DNA of 64,000 nt from Wolfiporia cocos (GCA_029448655.1 JACCLO010000003.1:4836001-4900000), one strand, 5' to 3'. Shown: positions 21,914-32,365, counted from the stretch's first letter. Numbers and translations are program-made. Notes: generated from the sequence alone by a model not told the origin.

Positions 21914-24900
21914 ATGGCCTCTCCACACGACCTCGACTACATCCGCAACCCGAGGCCCGAACAACCCCCACTCCCCGGCTCCGTCGCCTCCAACAACCCG
22001 TTCCACCCAGGGCAGTGGGTGAACTACCAGGTACATGGTCTCCCCGAGGACTTCGCACTACTATCGGTGGCAGACAGCATACACGCCCCCCGACCCAATG
22101 TCGAAGTCGCCTCGGTACGAACCGCGACCATCGGAGGAAATCACCCCGCCCGCTCACTAGTCCTGGGAGGGTCAGTTGAGGACCAAGGCCCTGGCATTGA
22201 ACGGTTGGACCACGTGCTCCGCGTGACCCAGGAACAATCCAACACCATCCGAGGAGCGAGTCCCTTAGCCCACATCGACTCCCCCTTGGCCATGCAATGG
22301 GCATTCCCCCCCAACCCGACAACGGCGGACTTTGGTTTTCGGTGTCAGACGGTAGCGGCTACAATGGTTCAAACCGGTGTGTGGAACGCCGACATGGGAG
22401 CACGATTCCTGCGGGAGGCACAACGCCTCCAGGCAGATGCGATCGCGGCAGGAGATGCGGCCTCATTACACAGCCAGCACTCCGCTCCCCGTCGGTCAGT
22501 ACCATCGGTTCCGGAAGAACGTTTCCGGCCGGTTGAAAACTGGGTGAGATCCGTCCACATGGGATCTCCCCCACCGGTGAATTCGGCAACCCGCCCAGCC
22601 TCGAACGCGGGCACCCGGCAGACGAACCCCTTCCTGCCAGGATACACCCCCCCAGTCATCACACCCCAGGTCCCCTACTCGGCTATGGCAGCAGCACCGG
22701 TCCCTCCGTCGGCTCCCCCCACAAACATGCACGCAAACACCTGGAGAGCCGTGCCTCTTCAGGGAACACGAGCATCGATGTGGCGGCCCGAGAAACCGGC
22801 CAGCTCGCAATGGGACGCGTACTCTATGCTCCCAGAGCCACAGCCCGACCCTCGGTACAAGTCCAAGGTGCGCGAACCCGAACCCTTCACCGGCGAGAAC
22901 TTCATCGCCTGGGTAATGCGCCTGAAACTGTACATCGACGACAACCGGCCGCTGCTCTTCACAGACAGCAAAAAGATCGGCACGGCTATCTCGTTGATAC
23001 GGGGACCAAAGGTAGATTCGTGGGTAACGGCTTTCACACGGGAACATTACCGTGACGGACAATGGCATCTGAGTTGGTTACGCTTCATTTGGGAGCTACA
23101 CCAGAAATTCGACGACCCCGACTTGGAAAAGAAGTCGGCGGTTGCCGCGGAAAAACTCAGCATGACCATCGGCAAGGGCGAGGAGTACTTCCAGGAGCTG
23201 GAAAGACTTCTTTCGGAGGCAAAGTACGACAAGGAGAACCAGATAGTCCATCGCTGGGTCACCTCTGCCATCCCGAAAGAGATCTACACGGCAGTACACT
23301 CCGCCTTCGTCGCCGCCACGGTAAACGACAAATCGCAACGGGGATACAATGTCCAGATTCCGGAAGACTACGAATCTTGGAAACAGGCTATCCTCCGTAC
23401 CGACAATGCGATGCGTCGTCTCCGCGACGAGGAAAAGCTACGCCACGGTCATGACTCGGGTAAGGTCGTCGCCGACAAGGGAAAAGGTCGGGCAACAACA
23501 TCGTCATCGGGAACCACGCGGTCCGAGCCCACTGCGGAAGAACGGGCCAACTTGCTCAAGAGGAAGTGCCACTCTTGCAGCAAGACACAATCAGAGGCAC
23601 CAGGGAAGGGCTGCAACAAGCCCGTCTGGCACCAACCCAACTGGAAGCCCCGAGCAGCTACCAGTGGAGGGAACACCGGTGCCGGACCCTCACAACCGGC
23701 GCGCACCCGCCAGGCCGTTGAAGGCCCACCCGCAGAAAAAGTCCTTGGGGAAGTATCCCAGGAGGACTTCGTGCGAATGGTGGCTGCCTGGGCCAAGGAA
23801 AATCCGGAGGCTGCGAAGGAAGCCGGATTCACTCAGGTACGTCCCCTCTCTAATAATAAGTTTTCAGTTCTGGAGATCGAGGAACCAGTAAATGTCTCTA
23901 TCTCCGAATCTGCCTCGGAGGGTAACGAACCGGTGGATGGACTATATGGGCTAGGAACCGGGGCCCCGATATTTGATTACATATCTGTACCACGTTCAGT
24001 AGATTTGGCGCCTGGTGACGACGACGGAGCTTCAACATGCTCCGACGATTCGTTTGTAACAGCCTCAGAGGAGCCTCCCACCGGAGCTTGGCGGGAGGAT
24101 AAAACCGTGCTTAATTCCTCTATTAATGTAAACTATGTGCCAATGGACGTAGACCCGGTTGTAGACTCAGATGTGCAGATGGCAGACGCATCTAAGCCTA
24201 CAGTCCAGAAAAAGACGGAAAAGAAAATGCGGCGTCGACGAGCCAAGAAGAAGGCTGTCACGCTCAACATATACCTAGACCACCCGCGGGCAATCCCCCC
24301 TGAGCGCAAAAGCGAAGGAGCCGCGGGTTACGACCTTCACTCTGCGGAGGAAGTCGTTATACCCAATGGGAAACGTATCACCGTGGATACCAGCATAATG
24401 ATCCGAATGCCACCCGGTGTATACGGCCGCATAGCTCCACGATCCGGACTCGCCTTGAAAGGAGTCGACGTGGAGGCCGGTGTAGTTGATGAGGATTACA
24501 CCGGTCGGTTAAAAGTCATACTGAATAATCAGACCGGAACAGATTATCAGGTCGAGTATGGAGACAGAATCGCCCAGTTCATACTCGAATGCAACATGAC
24601 ACCAGACACGCGCATAGTAAAAAGCATTAGGGAAACCAGACGCGGAACACAGGGGTTCGGCTCTACTGGTGAGAAACTCAGAGGGAATGTAGTGGTAATC
24701 CAGACGGGAAAACGGGGACGGCAGATTGAAGTACCGATCACCCTCCACCGCCCTGACGGACGTGCCCTCTTCACAAAGGCACTGATAGACTCCGGTTCAA
24801 CGGGATCGGTCATCAGTCGTGCTTACGTGGAGGAACACAAACTCGAGCAACTCCCACTAGACCGACCCGTCAAACTGTACAACGCTGACGGTAGTACCAA

Positions 24901-27900
24901 CGCTGCGGGCAAGATGACGCACTATGTCGAACTCCAGATGCAGATCGACACGCATTTGGAAACGCGCAAGTTCCACGTCACCGAGCTGAGCTCGGCCGAC
25001 ATATTCCTCGGCTTCGATTGGCTGGAGGACCACAATCCCACCATCGACTGGAAGAAATGCCGAATCACCTTCACCTGCGACTGCGAACACGAGCAGATCG
25101 AGGACGGTGACCATATTTATTACATCTTCGCTGACGCTTGGATACGGAACAGGGAAGAGTGCCAGGCCGACATTGCTGAGCGAGTCCGCGCGACGAAGGC
25201 AACCGAGATCGCCATCGCCACCGGCAAAACCACGGAAGCCAAGACTTTCGAGGAAGTGGTCCCCGAGTACTTACACAAATTTGAAGACGTGTTTAAGGAA
25301 ACGGAATTCGACCAACTCCCTGAAAGACGCCCGTGGGATCACGCCATAGAACTCCTACCGAACTCCGAACCCTACGCCGGCAAGATCTATGCCCTATCGC
25401 CACGAGAACAAGAGGCGTTAGACGACTTTCTAGAAGAACAACTACGAACTGGACGCATACGGCCATCCAAGTCACCATGGGGGGCACCATTCTTCTTCGT
25501 CAAGAAGAAGGATGGGAAACTGAGACCCATTCAGGACTATCGGAAGCTGAACCAAATGACCAAAAAGAACCGGTACCCGCTCCCTCTGATCATGGAGCTG
25601 CTCAACAAGTTAAAGCGAGCTAAGTACTTTTCTAAATTGGACATTCGTTGGGGATACACGAACGTCAGAATCAAAGAAGGCGACGAAGAGAAAGCCGCCT
25701 TCATCACTAATAGGGGATTATACGAACCCTTAGTGATGTTCTTTGGAATGTGCAATGCACCGGGCACGTTCCAGACTTTGATGAATGACATCTTCCGAGA
25801 CCTGATAATGACTGGAAAAGTCATTGTATATTTAGACGACATACTTGTTTTCACGGAGACCGAGGCAGAACATAAAGAGATCCTGCGCAAGGTTCTGCTC
25901 GTTCTCCGTCAAAACAAGCTAACCTGTAAACCAGAGAAATGCGAGTTCATGAAGTCGGAAGTAGAATACTTGGGACACATAATCTCTCACGGGGAAATCC
26001 GTATGGATCCCGCGAAGGTGGCGGCAGTGGCTGAATGGCCCGCACCTCGGAACAAGAAAGAAGTGCAGTCCTTCATAGGATTTGCAAACTTCTACCGGAG
26101 ATTCATTCCTAAGTTCTCCACGGTAGCACGCCCACTAATAAACCTAACCAAGGATACGCCTTGGCAGTGGGGAACGGCGGAACAAGAGTGTTCCGATAAG
26201 TTAAAGAAAATATTTATCGAAGCACCCGTGTTAGGGATACCAAACGACGACGACCCTTTCTGCATTGAGGCAGATTCATCGGACTTTGCAACCGGAGCCT
26301 GCCTCATGCAGAAACAGGACGGCGTCTGGAAACCCATCGCCTACCAAAGTAAGACGATGCTACCGGCAGAACGGAACTACGAGATCTACGACAGAGAACT
26401 CCTCGCCATCATGCGCGCACTTGATGAATGGCGGCATTTCGTAATGGGTGGCAAACACCCTGTAGAAGTACTAACGGACCACAAGAACCTAGAATATTTT
26501 AAGACCCCGCAGAAAATTAATCCGCGACAAGCCCGGTGGATGACGGAACTCGCCGAGTATGACCTACAACTCGTGCACATCCCCGGGAAGACCAATGGAA
26601 GGGCCGACGGGCTTTCCCGAAGAAGTGATCACGGCAACGACAAAGATCACCTCGAAGGGCAAGTTGTCCTGAAGCCACACCTCTTCGTCCAAGACAGCGC
26701 AGAAAGGCTGCGATCCTCATTCTATACCGTAGTCAAGGGTATCACCCACGACGAAGTAAAAGAGAGGGTCAAAGTGGAAGCCGCTCTCTACGACGGAAAG
26801 GAAGGAGTAGAAGTAGGGGAAACGACCGAGGACGGTCTGCGATATAGGAGGGGGAGGTTAATTATCCCTCGGGACGAAGAATTAATTGGAAAAATCATTT
26901 CTTCGTTCCACGACACCGTCTCAGCAGGACACCCTGGCACCGAAAACACATACACTGCCATACATCGACACTACTGGTGGCCAAAGATGCGCTCAGACAT
27001 CCGCCAGTACGTCAAGGCTTGTATCAAGTGCCAGGCCGCTAAGCCGGACCGATCCAAATGCGCGGCTCCACTCAACCCGAACCCGACTCCAACACACAAC
27101 TGGGAGAACATTTCCGTTGACATGATCACGGGACTCCCCACTTCCAAGGGTCGCGACGCAATCATTGTAGTAGTAGACATGAAATCCAAGGACTACATAG
27201 CTGTACCAACAACGACTAAACTATCGGCCGAAGGATGGGCCAACATATTTATAGACAAAGTATATACACAACACGGACTACCTAAAAAAGTATTTAGCGA
27301 CAGAGGACCTCAATTTGTAGCAGAATTTATCAAGGACGTATATCGTAGATTAGGCATACAGGGAAACCCGAGTACCGCATTCCACCCACAGACAGACGGG
27401 CAAACGGAACGTATGAACCAGGAACTCGAGGTCTACCTTAGATTATTTATTAACGATACTCATACGAACTGGCCGGACTTACTCCCGCTGGCAAGCTTTG
27501 CGTACAAGACACACGTACACAGTAGCACGGGATATAGTCCCTTTTACCTTACGCACGGATACCACCCCTTCACAGGTGTAGAGGCGCCGGAACAAGAAGA
27601 GGGGGTAGCACGGGATTGGGTCAAACACATGCACACCATATCCAAACTCGCTTCACAGAACCTGGAGAAAGCTAAACTACGCATGAAAGAGTACTACGAT
27701 AGGAAACGGGCATCGCCACTATCGTACTCTGAAGGCGACTTAGTTTGGGTCGACGGCCGTAACATAAACATGGGCCACCCAACTAAGAAACTTGACTCCA
27801 AGCGATTTGGACCGTACAAGGTCACGAAGAAGGTCGGGCACGGAGCATACGAACTAGACCTCCCCGCAGACATGCGCGGGATATACCCAGTATTCAACGA

Positions 27901-28618
27901 GGTCTTACTCCTACCATACACACCGCCCGCCTTCCCCAATCAGGACCATAGTAAAGTGACGGAAAGCAATGACGTTCGCAGGCCTCTCAGGATCCTCGAA
28001 TCCAGAGAAGACCGAGGGCGAATCGAGCTAGAAGTCGAGTGGTCTGACGGGACCAGAACATGGGAACGAAAACGTGGATTGAACCATTACCAAGAGCTCG
28101 TCACAAAATTCTTCGAAGCAAGACCATCCGCCCCAGGTAACCAGTGGAAAAACAGAAACACTGGCTGGGACCACTCTAACACCAAATGGGATCCAGAGTG
28201 GGAGGACTTTGAACGAAAAGCTCAGGAAATGGGACTTAGGGAGAACCCGAAGGAGTTTATCATATACGACGACATAGACACTACGCTTCTTGTCAAAGGA
28301 AGCATACCATTCTACGCCTACGAAAAGAAGCTTGTCGCTCGTAACTTCTGGTTCTGCGATCCACGAACACGGGTCATGCAATACGGAATACGCGTTGGAA
28401 CACCGATAGAATCCACCATACCTGAATCAATAGGATACTGGATCTATCCGGTCTTAAACACACTCCAACTGGCGCACCCACACATCTGCACCAAAACCGT
28501 AGACCACCCGTGCCATGTCGACCAAACTATGTACAAAGTGATTGCTGGGCGTGGGGACACGCAGCTAGAAGAGGGGGCACTGTCACAAGCCGATTTTCTC
28601 CAACTAGCTTGCGACTAG
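21914..28618 (+). CDS. Element B Gag-dUTPase-Pol polyprotein, 2234 aa
   Basis: One uninterrupted frame. Order by approximate residue: Gag (1-780; capsid-like part 310-530, Cys-rich CHSCSK...GCNKPVWH near 555); dUTPase (790-915: AGYDLHSA, GRIAPRSG, AGVVDEDYTG, GDRIAQ, RGTQGFGSTG, all five motifs present); protease (LIDSGSTGSVIS near 956); reverse transcriptase (1140-1320, YLDDI near 1307); RNase H (EADSSDFATG near 1451); integrase (HHCC 1666-1715; Asp 1734, Asp 1795, Glu 1832); chromodomain-like segment (2026-2072); and a unique C-terminal domain of about 160 residues. The last 12 codons lie inside the 3' LTR. There is no frameshift or stop between gag and pol, so Gag excess must come from processing or turnover. 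Confidence 0.95.
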   Translation: MASPHDLDYIRNPRPEQPPLPGSVASNNPFHPGQWVNYQVHGLPEDFALLSVADSIHAPRPNVEVASVRTATIGGNHPARSLVLGGSVEDQGPGIERLDHVLRVTQEQSNTIRGASPLAHIDSPLAMQWAFPPNPTTADFGFRCQTVAATMVQTGVWNADMGARFLREAQRLQADAIAAGDAASLHSQHSAPRRSVPSVPEERFRPVENWVRSVHMGSPPPVNSATRPASNAGTRQTNPFLPGYTPPVITPQVPYSAMAAAPVPPSAPPTNMHANTWRAVPLQGTRASMWRPEKPASSQWDAYSMLPEPQPDPRYKSKVREPEPFTGENFIAWVMRLKLYIDDNRPLLFTDSKKIGTAISLIRGPKVDSWVTAFTREHYRDGQWHLSWLRFIWELHQKFDDPDLEKKSAVAAEKLSMTIGKGEEYFQELERLLSEAKYDKENQIVHRWVTSAIPKEIYTAVHSAFVAATVNDKSQRGYNVQIPEDYESWKQAILRTDNAMRRLRDEEKLRHGHDSGKVVADKGKGRATTSSSGTTRSEPTAEERANLLKRKCHSCSKTQSEAPGKGCNKPVWHQPNWKPRAATSGGNTGAGPSQPARTRQAVEGPPAEKVLGEVSQEDFVRMVAAWAKENPEAAKEAGFTQVRPLSNNKFSVLEIEEPVNVSISESASEGNEPVDGLYGLGTGAPIFDYISVPRSVDLAPGDDDGASTCSDDSFVTASEEPPTGAWREDKTVLNSSINVNYVPMDVDPVVDSDVQMADASKPTVQKKTEKKMRRRRAKKKAVTLNIYLDHPRAIPPERKSEGAAGYDLHSAEEVVIPNGKRITVDTSIMIRMPPGVYGRIAPRSGLALKGVDVEAGVVDEDYTGRLKVILNNQTGTDYQVEYGDRIAQFILECNMTPDTRIVKSIRETRRGTQGFGSTGEKLRGNVVVIQTGKRGRQIEVPITLHRPDGRALFTKALIDSGSTGSVISRAYVEEHKLEQLPLDRPVKLYNADGSTNAAGKMTHYVELQMQIDTHLETRKFHVTELSSADIFLGFDWLEDHNPTIDWKKCRITFTCDCEHEQIEDGDHIYYIFADAWIRNREECQADIAERVRATKATEIAIATGKTTEAKTFEEVVPEYLHKFEDVFKETEFDQLPERRPWDHAIELLPNSEPYAGKIYALSPREQEALDDFLEEQLRTGRIRPSKSPWGAPFFFVKKKDGKLRPIQDYRKLNQMTKKNRYPLPLIMELLNKLKRAKYFSKLDIRWGYTNVRIKEGDEEKAAFITNRGLYEPLVMFFGMCNAPGTFQTLMNDIFRDLIMTGKVIVYLDDILVFTETEAEHKEILRKVLLVLRQNKLTCKPEKCEFMKSEVEYLGHIISHGEIRMDPAKVAAVAEWPAPRNKKEVQSFIGFANFYRRFIPKFSTVARPLINLTKDTPWQWGTAEQECSDKLKKIFIEAPVLGIPNDDDPFCIEADSSDFATGACLMQKQDGVWKPIAYQSKTMLPAERNYEIYDRELLAIMRALDEWRHFVMGGKHPVEVLTDHKNLEYFKTPQKINPRQARWMTELAEYDLQLVHIPGKTNGRADGLSRRSDHGNDKDHLEGQVVLKPHLFVQDSAERLRSSFYTVVKGITHDEVKERVKVEAALYDGKEGVEVGETTEDGLRYRRGRLIIPRDEELIGKIISSFHDTVSAGHPGTENTYTAIHRHYWWPKMRSDIRQYVKACIKCQAAKPDRSKCAAPLNPNPTPTHNWENISVDMITGLPTSKGRDAIIVVVDMKSKDYIAVPTTTKLSAEGWANIFIDKVYTQHGLPKKVFSDRGPQFVAEFIKDVYRRLGIQGNPSTAFHPQTDGQTERMNQELEVYLRLFINDTHTNWPDLLPLASFAYKTHVHSSTGYSPFYLTHGYHPFTGVEAPEQEEGVARDWVKHMHTISKLASQNLEKAKLRMKEYYDRKRASPLSYSEGDLVWVDGRNINMGHPTKKLDSKRFGPYKVTKKVGHGAYELDLPADMRGIYPVFNEVLLLPYTPPAFPNQDHSKVTESNDVRRPLRILESREDRGRIELEVEWSDGTRTWERKRGLNHYQELVTKFFEARPSAPGNQWKNRNTGWDHSNTKWDPEWEDFERKAQEMGLRENPKEFIIYDDIDTTLLVKGSIPFYAYEKKLVARNFWFCDPRTRVMQYGIRVGTPIESTIPESIGYWIYPVLNTLQLAHPHICTKTVDHPCHVDQTMYKVIAGRGDTQLEEGALSQADFLQLACD

Positions 28619-28951
28619 AAACAACCCTTATCTTATCTAAGCGCCCGCCTATGCATCACGTGCAAGGACCCCGGACACCCCACACGTGCTTACACAGACC
28701 CCGGACACCCTGGTTGTGGCTCTACACCTACGATAGGGTTTACCATACTCTAAACGGTCCATCAGCTTACGTAATACTATATAGTAGCCAAACATGTACA
28801 AACAGCCTACAAGCATATATACCAGCCAGACGAGCAGGGAGCACCCCAGACTCGTCTTGTCCTTTGTTGCCTTGAGTAGCCTCAGACTAGGAATACGCTT
28901 CCACGCGAGTAATATTCCCCTGAGTAGTTGCTTGAGATAGCGCTTGTGTCA
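28581..28951 (+). repeat. 3' LTR of element B
   Basis: 371 bp, preceded by polypurine tract agaagaggggg. It begins within the pol ORF (last 38 bp of coding sequence). It ends ...GTGTCA followed by TSD CCATC. Confidence 0.95.
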
Positions 28952-29307
28952 CCATCAGAGCCATACACTGGTCTTCCATTTGGACTGAGGACATTAACGT
29001 CAACACCAAATATAGGATTGCCTGATTGAGTGGGGAACTTTGGCATGTGTCTTGCAGAAAGTGCATCAGACGCTCGTTTGAGGTGAGTTGGGGCATTGTC
29101 GAAGATGAATACATGATTTTCGCTGGAATAGTGGTGCCGCAGAATATCCATTGCTTTTGAAACATGCTTCAAAATGTCTTCATTGGTGAAATAGCCATCC
29201 TTGTTCTTCCCTGCGTGGAAGAGGACACGGGTACTCTCTGTCCCATCAGGTGATCGAAGCCATCCATAGTCTGCAGGCACAAAGTGTCTGTGACCATTAG
29301 TGAGTTC
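28952..29307 (-). pseudogene. DDE transposase, middle part
   Basis: Minus-strand frame with FVPADYGWL...ESTRVLFHAGKNKDGY...HVFIFDNAPTHLKR, containing the second catalytic Asp (DNAPTH). It is bounded by element B on its 3' side and by the gag-only element on its 5' side. Just after the latter, a 2-nt gain (atggtcacagacac) shifts the frame against the upstream fragment. Confidence 0.85.
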
Positions 29308-29512
29308 TGTCGCAATTTGGGCTCTGCGGCCGATGCGAGGGTGCGCGGCCATTGCATGCATAGCAACGAGGCAAGCTAGCAGGTAGTATTTTTATCCATA
29401 GCTGCATTTAAGCTGGGTGTGAGCGTTATGGCTCCCCGGCAGTTTGTACCCTACAACATTGTTCGACTATCCTACATTAGAGATTCACCCTTGCAGTTAG
29501 AGAATTTCTACA
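29308..29512 (+). repeat. 5' LTR of the gag-only element
   Basis: 205 bp, TGTCGCAATTTGG ... GAATTTCTACA. It matches 30514-30718 throughout with scattered differences, mostly C/T and G/A. Confidence 0.88.
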
Positions 29513-29593
29513 CAAACTGCCATGGATTAGCGAACGAGGCGACCCTTCATCAAGACACTATACCCCCCCACCCACCTAGAGGACAGAACCAAA

Positions 29594-30484
29594 ATGCCAC
29601 CCCGGTGTGCTGCGACAACGGCCACTTGCGATGAGAGCGATGGCAAAAATGTCTCGACGGCGACCGTGAGCGAGAGGCAAGAGGTGCGGGTGGTGAGCAC
29701 CGGTGACGTGAAGTTTGTGCCCCTGGATGGGATGAACTACAGGACCTGGGCAGTCCGCATGGAGGCAGAACTGGTGTGAAAGGGGCTGTGGGAAGTGGTG
29801 GAATTTGAAGGGGAGCTGGCAGAAGAAGGGGAAGTGAGGCCAGCACGGACGAGGCACGAGCGGCGAGGGCACGAGCGGCGAGGGCACGAGCAGAGATCAT
29901 CCTCCGCATCGACGACGACCAGCTCGAGCATGTGCAGGGACTCAGGGACCCCACAGAGATCTGGCGGGCGCTCCGAGACGTCCATCGTAGCCGGGGCTTC
30001 GTGACCGAAGTACGATGGTGGCAAGAGCTGCTGCGGGCTGAGATGGGACCTAAGGAGTCTGTCCAGGAGTGGGTAGGCTGAGTGAAGTCACTCGCTAGGG
30101 CACTGGAAGGGATCGATGTGGAAGTGCCATCTCAAGGTATTGATACTCACCATTGGGTTGCGGCAGGAGTTCAGCCGCGTGGAGGCGAAACTCGATGACC
30201 TCGACCGGGAGGAGTGGACCATGGAGAAGATTGCCGGCATGGCGTTGAATGAAGAAGCACGAGTAGGGCGAGGTGGCAGAGGCAGGGCACCCAAGAGAGA
30301 GGAGACGGCGTCTGCAGCCGGCGCGAAGAAAAAGTCGCACGCGTGCTTTGTCTGCGGGAAGGTCAGGCACCTGGCGTGGCAGTGTCCGGATAAGAAGGCA
30401 GGTGGAAGTGAGTTACCAACATCCGGGGCAGAGGCGAAGGCATGGGCCAGTGGGTCCAAGGAAAGTTCGTTCGAGCCATGGTAG
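29594..30484 (+). pseudogene. Degraded Copia-type gag with zinc knuckle
   Basis: Starts ATG 29594. It shows the Copia gag pattern: FVPLDGMNYRTWAVRMEAEL, a TGA at 29777-29779, KGLWEVVE, a frameshift, EIILRIDDDQLEHVQGL, a WRALRDVH stretch, a second stop near 30079, and a CCHC knuckle CFVCGKVRHLAWQC near 30345-30390. It ends TAG 30482-30484. At least two stops and a frameshift make it non-functional. Confidence 0.8.
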
Positions 30485-30513
30485 GCACGCTCCCCGCTAC
30501 GCTTGAGGGGGAG

Positions 30514-30718
30514 TGTCGCAATTCGGGCTCTGCGGCCGACGCGAGGGCGCGCGGCCGTTGCGCGCATAGCAACGAGGCAAGCTAGCGGGTAGTAGTTTTT
30601 TCCATAGCTGCATTTAAGCTGGGCGTGAGCGTTATGGCTCCCCGGCAGTTTGTACCCTACGACACTGTTTGACTATCCTACACTAGAGATTCACCCTTGC
30701 GGTTAGAGAATTTCTACA
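30514..30718 (+). repeat. 3' LTR of the gag-only element
   Basis: 205 bp, TGTCGCAATTCGG ... GAATTTCTACA, preceded by gcttgaggggga and followed by TSD AGTTC. Confidence 0.88.
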
Positions 30719-30838
30719 AGTTCCCTTCTCCCTTGGGTTTTGGCACCACTCGTTCTGACTTGTGGACCCATCACACCTTCCTTCGATCGTTCACATAGAA
30801 TGTAGACTCATCATGCCACCATTAGACGGTGTGGCATT
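30719..30838 (-). pseudogene. DDE transposase, upstream fragment
   Basis: Minus strand encodes HDESTFYVNDRRKV, a TGA, then WVHKSERVVPKPKGEGN. The HDE carries the first catalytic Asp. The TGA sits where the family has Arg, so CGA to TGA is likely. The fragment ends abruptly at the family C LTR at 30839; the N-terminus was not found in the window. Confidence 0.8.
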
Positions 30839-31550
30839 TGTTACGGTTATTTTGATTTTTCGAATATCAACAGAACTCACCATAGGGCGAATACGATACA
30901 GGGACTTGTTGTGCAACCAACCCCCTGGCTACTCATGACTCTACTGGGCGTATCTCCAGTTGTACTAGCATGTAGGGCACGTTTCACTTTTGGCAGATCC
31001 AACTCTGCCACCGTTTCATCTTTATCACCCCGTAGCTGATAGATGGCGTTCAACCGCCATCTGCATTCCTATCTATCATTTCAGATATATCACTCTGTAC
31101 TTATCAAACGTTTGGTACTATAGCGTAGATAGTAGCGGTGACATCTGGGATGGACTTGACCCCTAAAACCTAGCGTAGTATATAAACTCATGTACTTACT
31201 GTCGAAGCTCTTCAGCTCGACCTTGTTGTATAAACAAGAAGTCTTATACTCGTTCTCAAACGTAGGAAACTACGCTCAGTATTTCTCACTCGAGCAACCG
31301 AACGAACTAAGTCCTCGAAGTGCACACAGACTTCTCGGACTTAGGCGAGTTTAATATTCTATTTAACTCGCACTCTGAACAGACTATATCCTCTAACGCG
31401 TATTGGATATTAACCGATCTCCTAAGAATCTCACTTAGAACTTGAAGGCATCTAACGAGTATTTGCCTTGCATACGGCAGCAAGCCTACGTGCAGAAGAA
31501 CGATCTATATTCGCGACTCGAATATACGAATGGGTATTCGACCCGTAACA
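30839..31550 (+). repeat. Family C LTR 1 (712 bp)
   Basis: TGTTACGGTTATTTTG...CGACCCGTAACA. It contains TATATAAA near 31188 and agctcgacctt at 31213-31223. It abuts the DDE transposase fragment on the left. Flanks (gcatt before it) show no matching TSD on the right of the array. Confidence 0.9.
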
Positions 31551-31654
31551 GAGGGTTGAGCTTATCACACCCTCACCTACCACGGTGCAAGGGCACATGA
31601 TATTTGGACCAGAATTCCCAGCACGACTGATTGAACTCTTGCCCGAGGACATTC
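31551..31654 (+). mobile_element. Stub of a family C internal region between two LTRs
   Basis: These 104 bp match 32365-32470 (primer site and first gag codons), then stop at ...gaggacattc where LTR 2 begins. The primer site here reads agggttgagc instead of aaggtcgagc. It is the 5' remnant of an older C copy interrupted by the longer copy. Confidence 0.85.
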
Positions 31655-32364
31655 TGTTACGGTTATTTTAATTTTTCGAATACCGACAGAACTCACCACC
31701 GGGCGAATACGATACAGGGACTTGTTGCACAACCAACCCCCTGGCTACTCGTGACTCTACTGGGCATATCCCCAGTTGTATTAGCATGTAGGGCGTGTTT
31801 CACTTTTGACAGATCCAACTCTGTCCCCGTTTTATGTTTATCATTCGTTAGTTGACAGATGGCGTTCAACCGCCATCATCATTTCTATCTATCGTTTCAG
31901 ACATATCACCACATACTTATCAAACGTTTGGTACTATAGCGTAGATAGTAGCGGTGACATCTGGGACGAACTTGACCCCTGAGACTTAACGTAGTATAAA
32001 AGCTCATGTACTTATTGTCGAAGCTCTTCCGCTCGACCTTGTTGTATAAACAAGAAGTCTTATACTCGTTCTCAAACGTAGGAAACTACGCTCAGTATTT
32101 CTCACTCGAGCAATCGAACGACTAAGTCCCCGAAGTGCACATTGACTTCTTGGACTTAGGTGAGTCTTATATTCTATTCGACTCGCACTTAAACAGATTA
32201 TATCCTCTAACGCGTATTGGATATTAACCGATCTCCTAAGGACTTCACTTAGGACCCGAAGGCATCTAACGAATATTTGCCTTGCATACGGCAGCAAGCC
32301 TACGTGCAGAAGAACGATCTATATTCGCGACTCGAATATACGAATGGGTATTTGACTCGTAACA
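31655..32364 (+). repeat. Family C LTR 2, 5' LTR of element C (710 bp)
   Basis: TGTTACGGTTATTTTA...GACTCGTAACA. TATAAAA (31995-32001) lies about 30 nt upstream of gctcgacctt (32031-32040), the predicted RNA start. Confidence 0.92.
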
Positions 32365-32365
32365 G

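Larger units (their letters stand above)
20781..28951 (+). mobile_element. Element B: complete Ty3/gypsy retrotransposon, TSD CCATC
   Basis: Two 371-bp LTRs (20781-21151 and 28581-28951), a 762-bp leader, one long ORF and a perfect 5-bp TSD CCATC (20776-20780 and 28952-28956). It sits inside the minus-strand DDE transposase gene. The LTRs differ at about five positions by eye, so the insertion is fairly young. The single gag-pol ORF and self-primer match recall Tf1 of fission yeast. The coding region is intact, so it may be competent. Confidence 0.96.
29308..30718 (+). mobile_element. Gag-only Copia-type LTR element (TR-GAG-like), TSD AGTTC
   Basis: Two 205-bp LTRs (29308-29512, 30514-30718; TGTCGCAAT...TTTCTACA) are flanked by a perfect 5-bp TSD AGTTC (29303-29307, 30719-30723). 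The internal ~1 kb holds only a degraded Copia-type gag and a polypurine tract (gaggggga) before the 3' LTR. There is no protease, RT or integrase, so it would depend on another element. It sits inside the DDE transposase gene. The LTRs differ at over ten positions, so it is older than B. Confidence 0.88.

Noticed and set aside
21879..23068. Minus-strand ORFs opposite the gag of B
   Set aside because: Shadow frames of a GC-biased gag; no conservation or domain.
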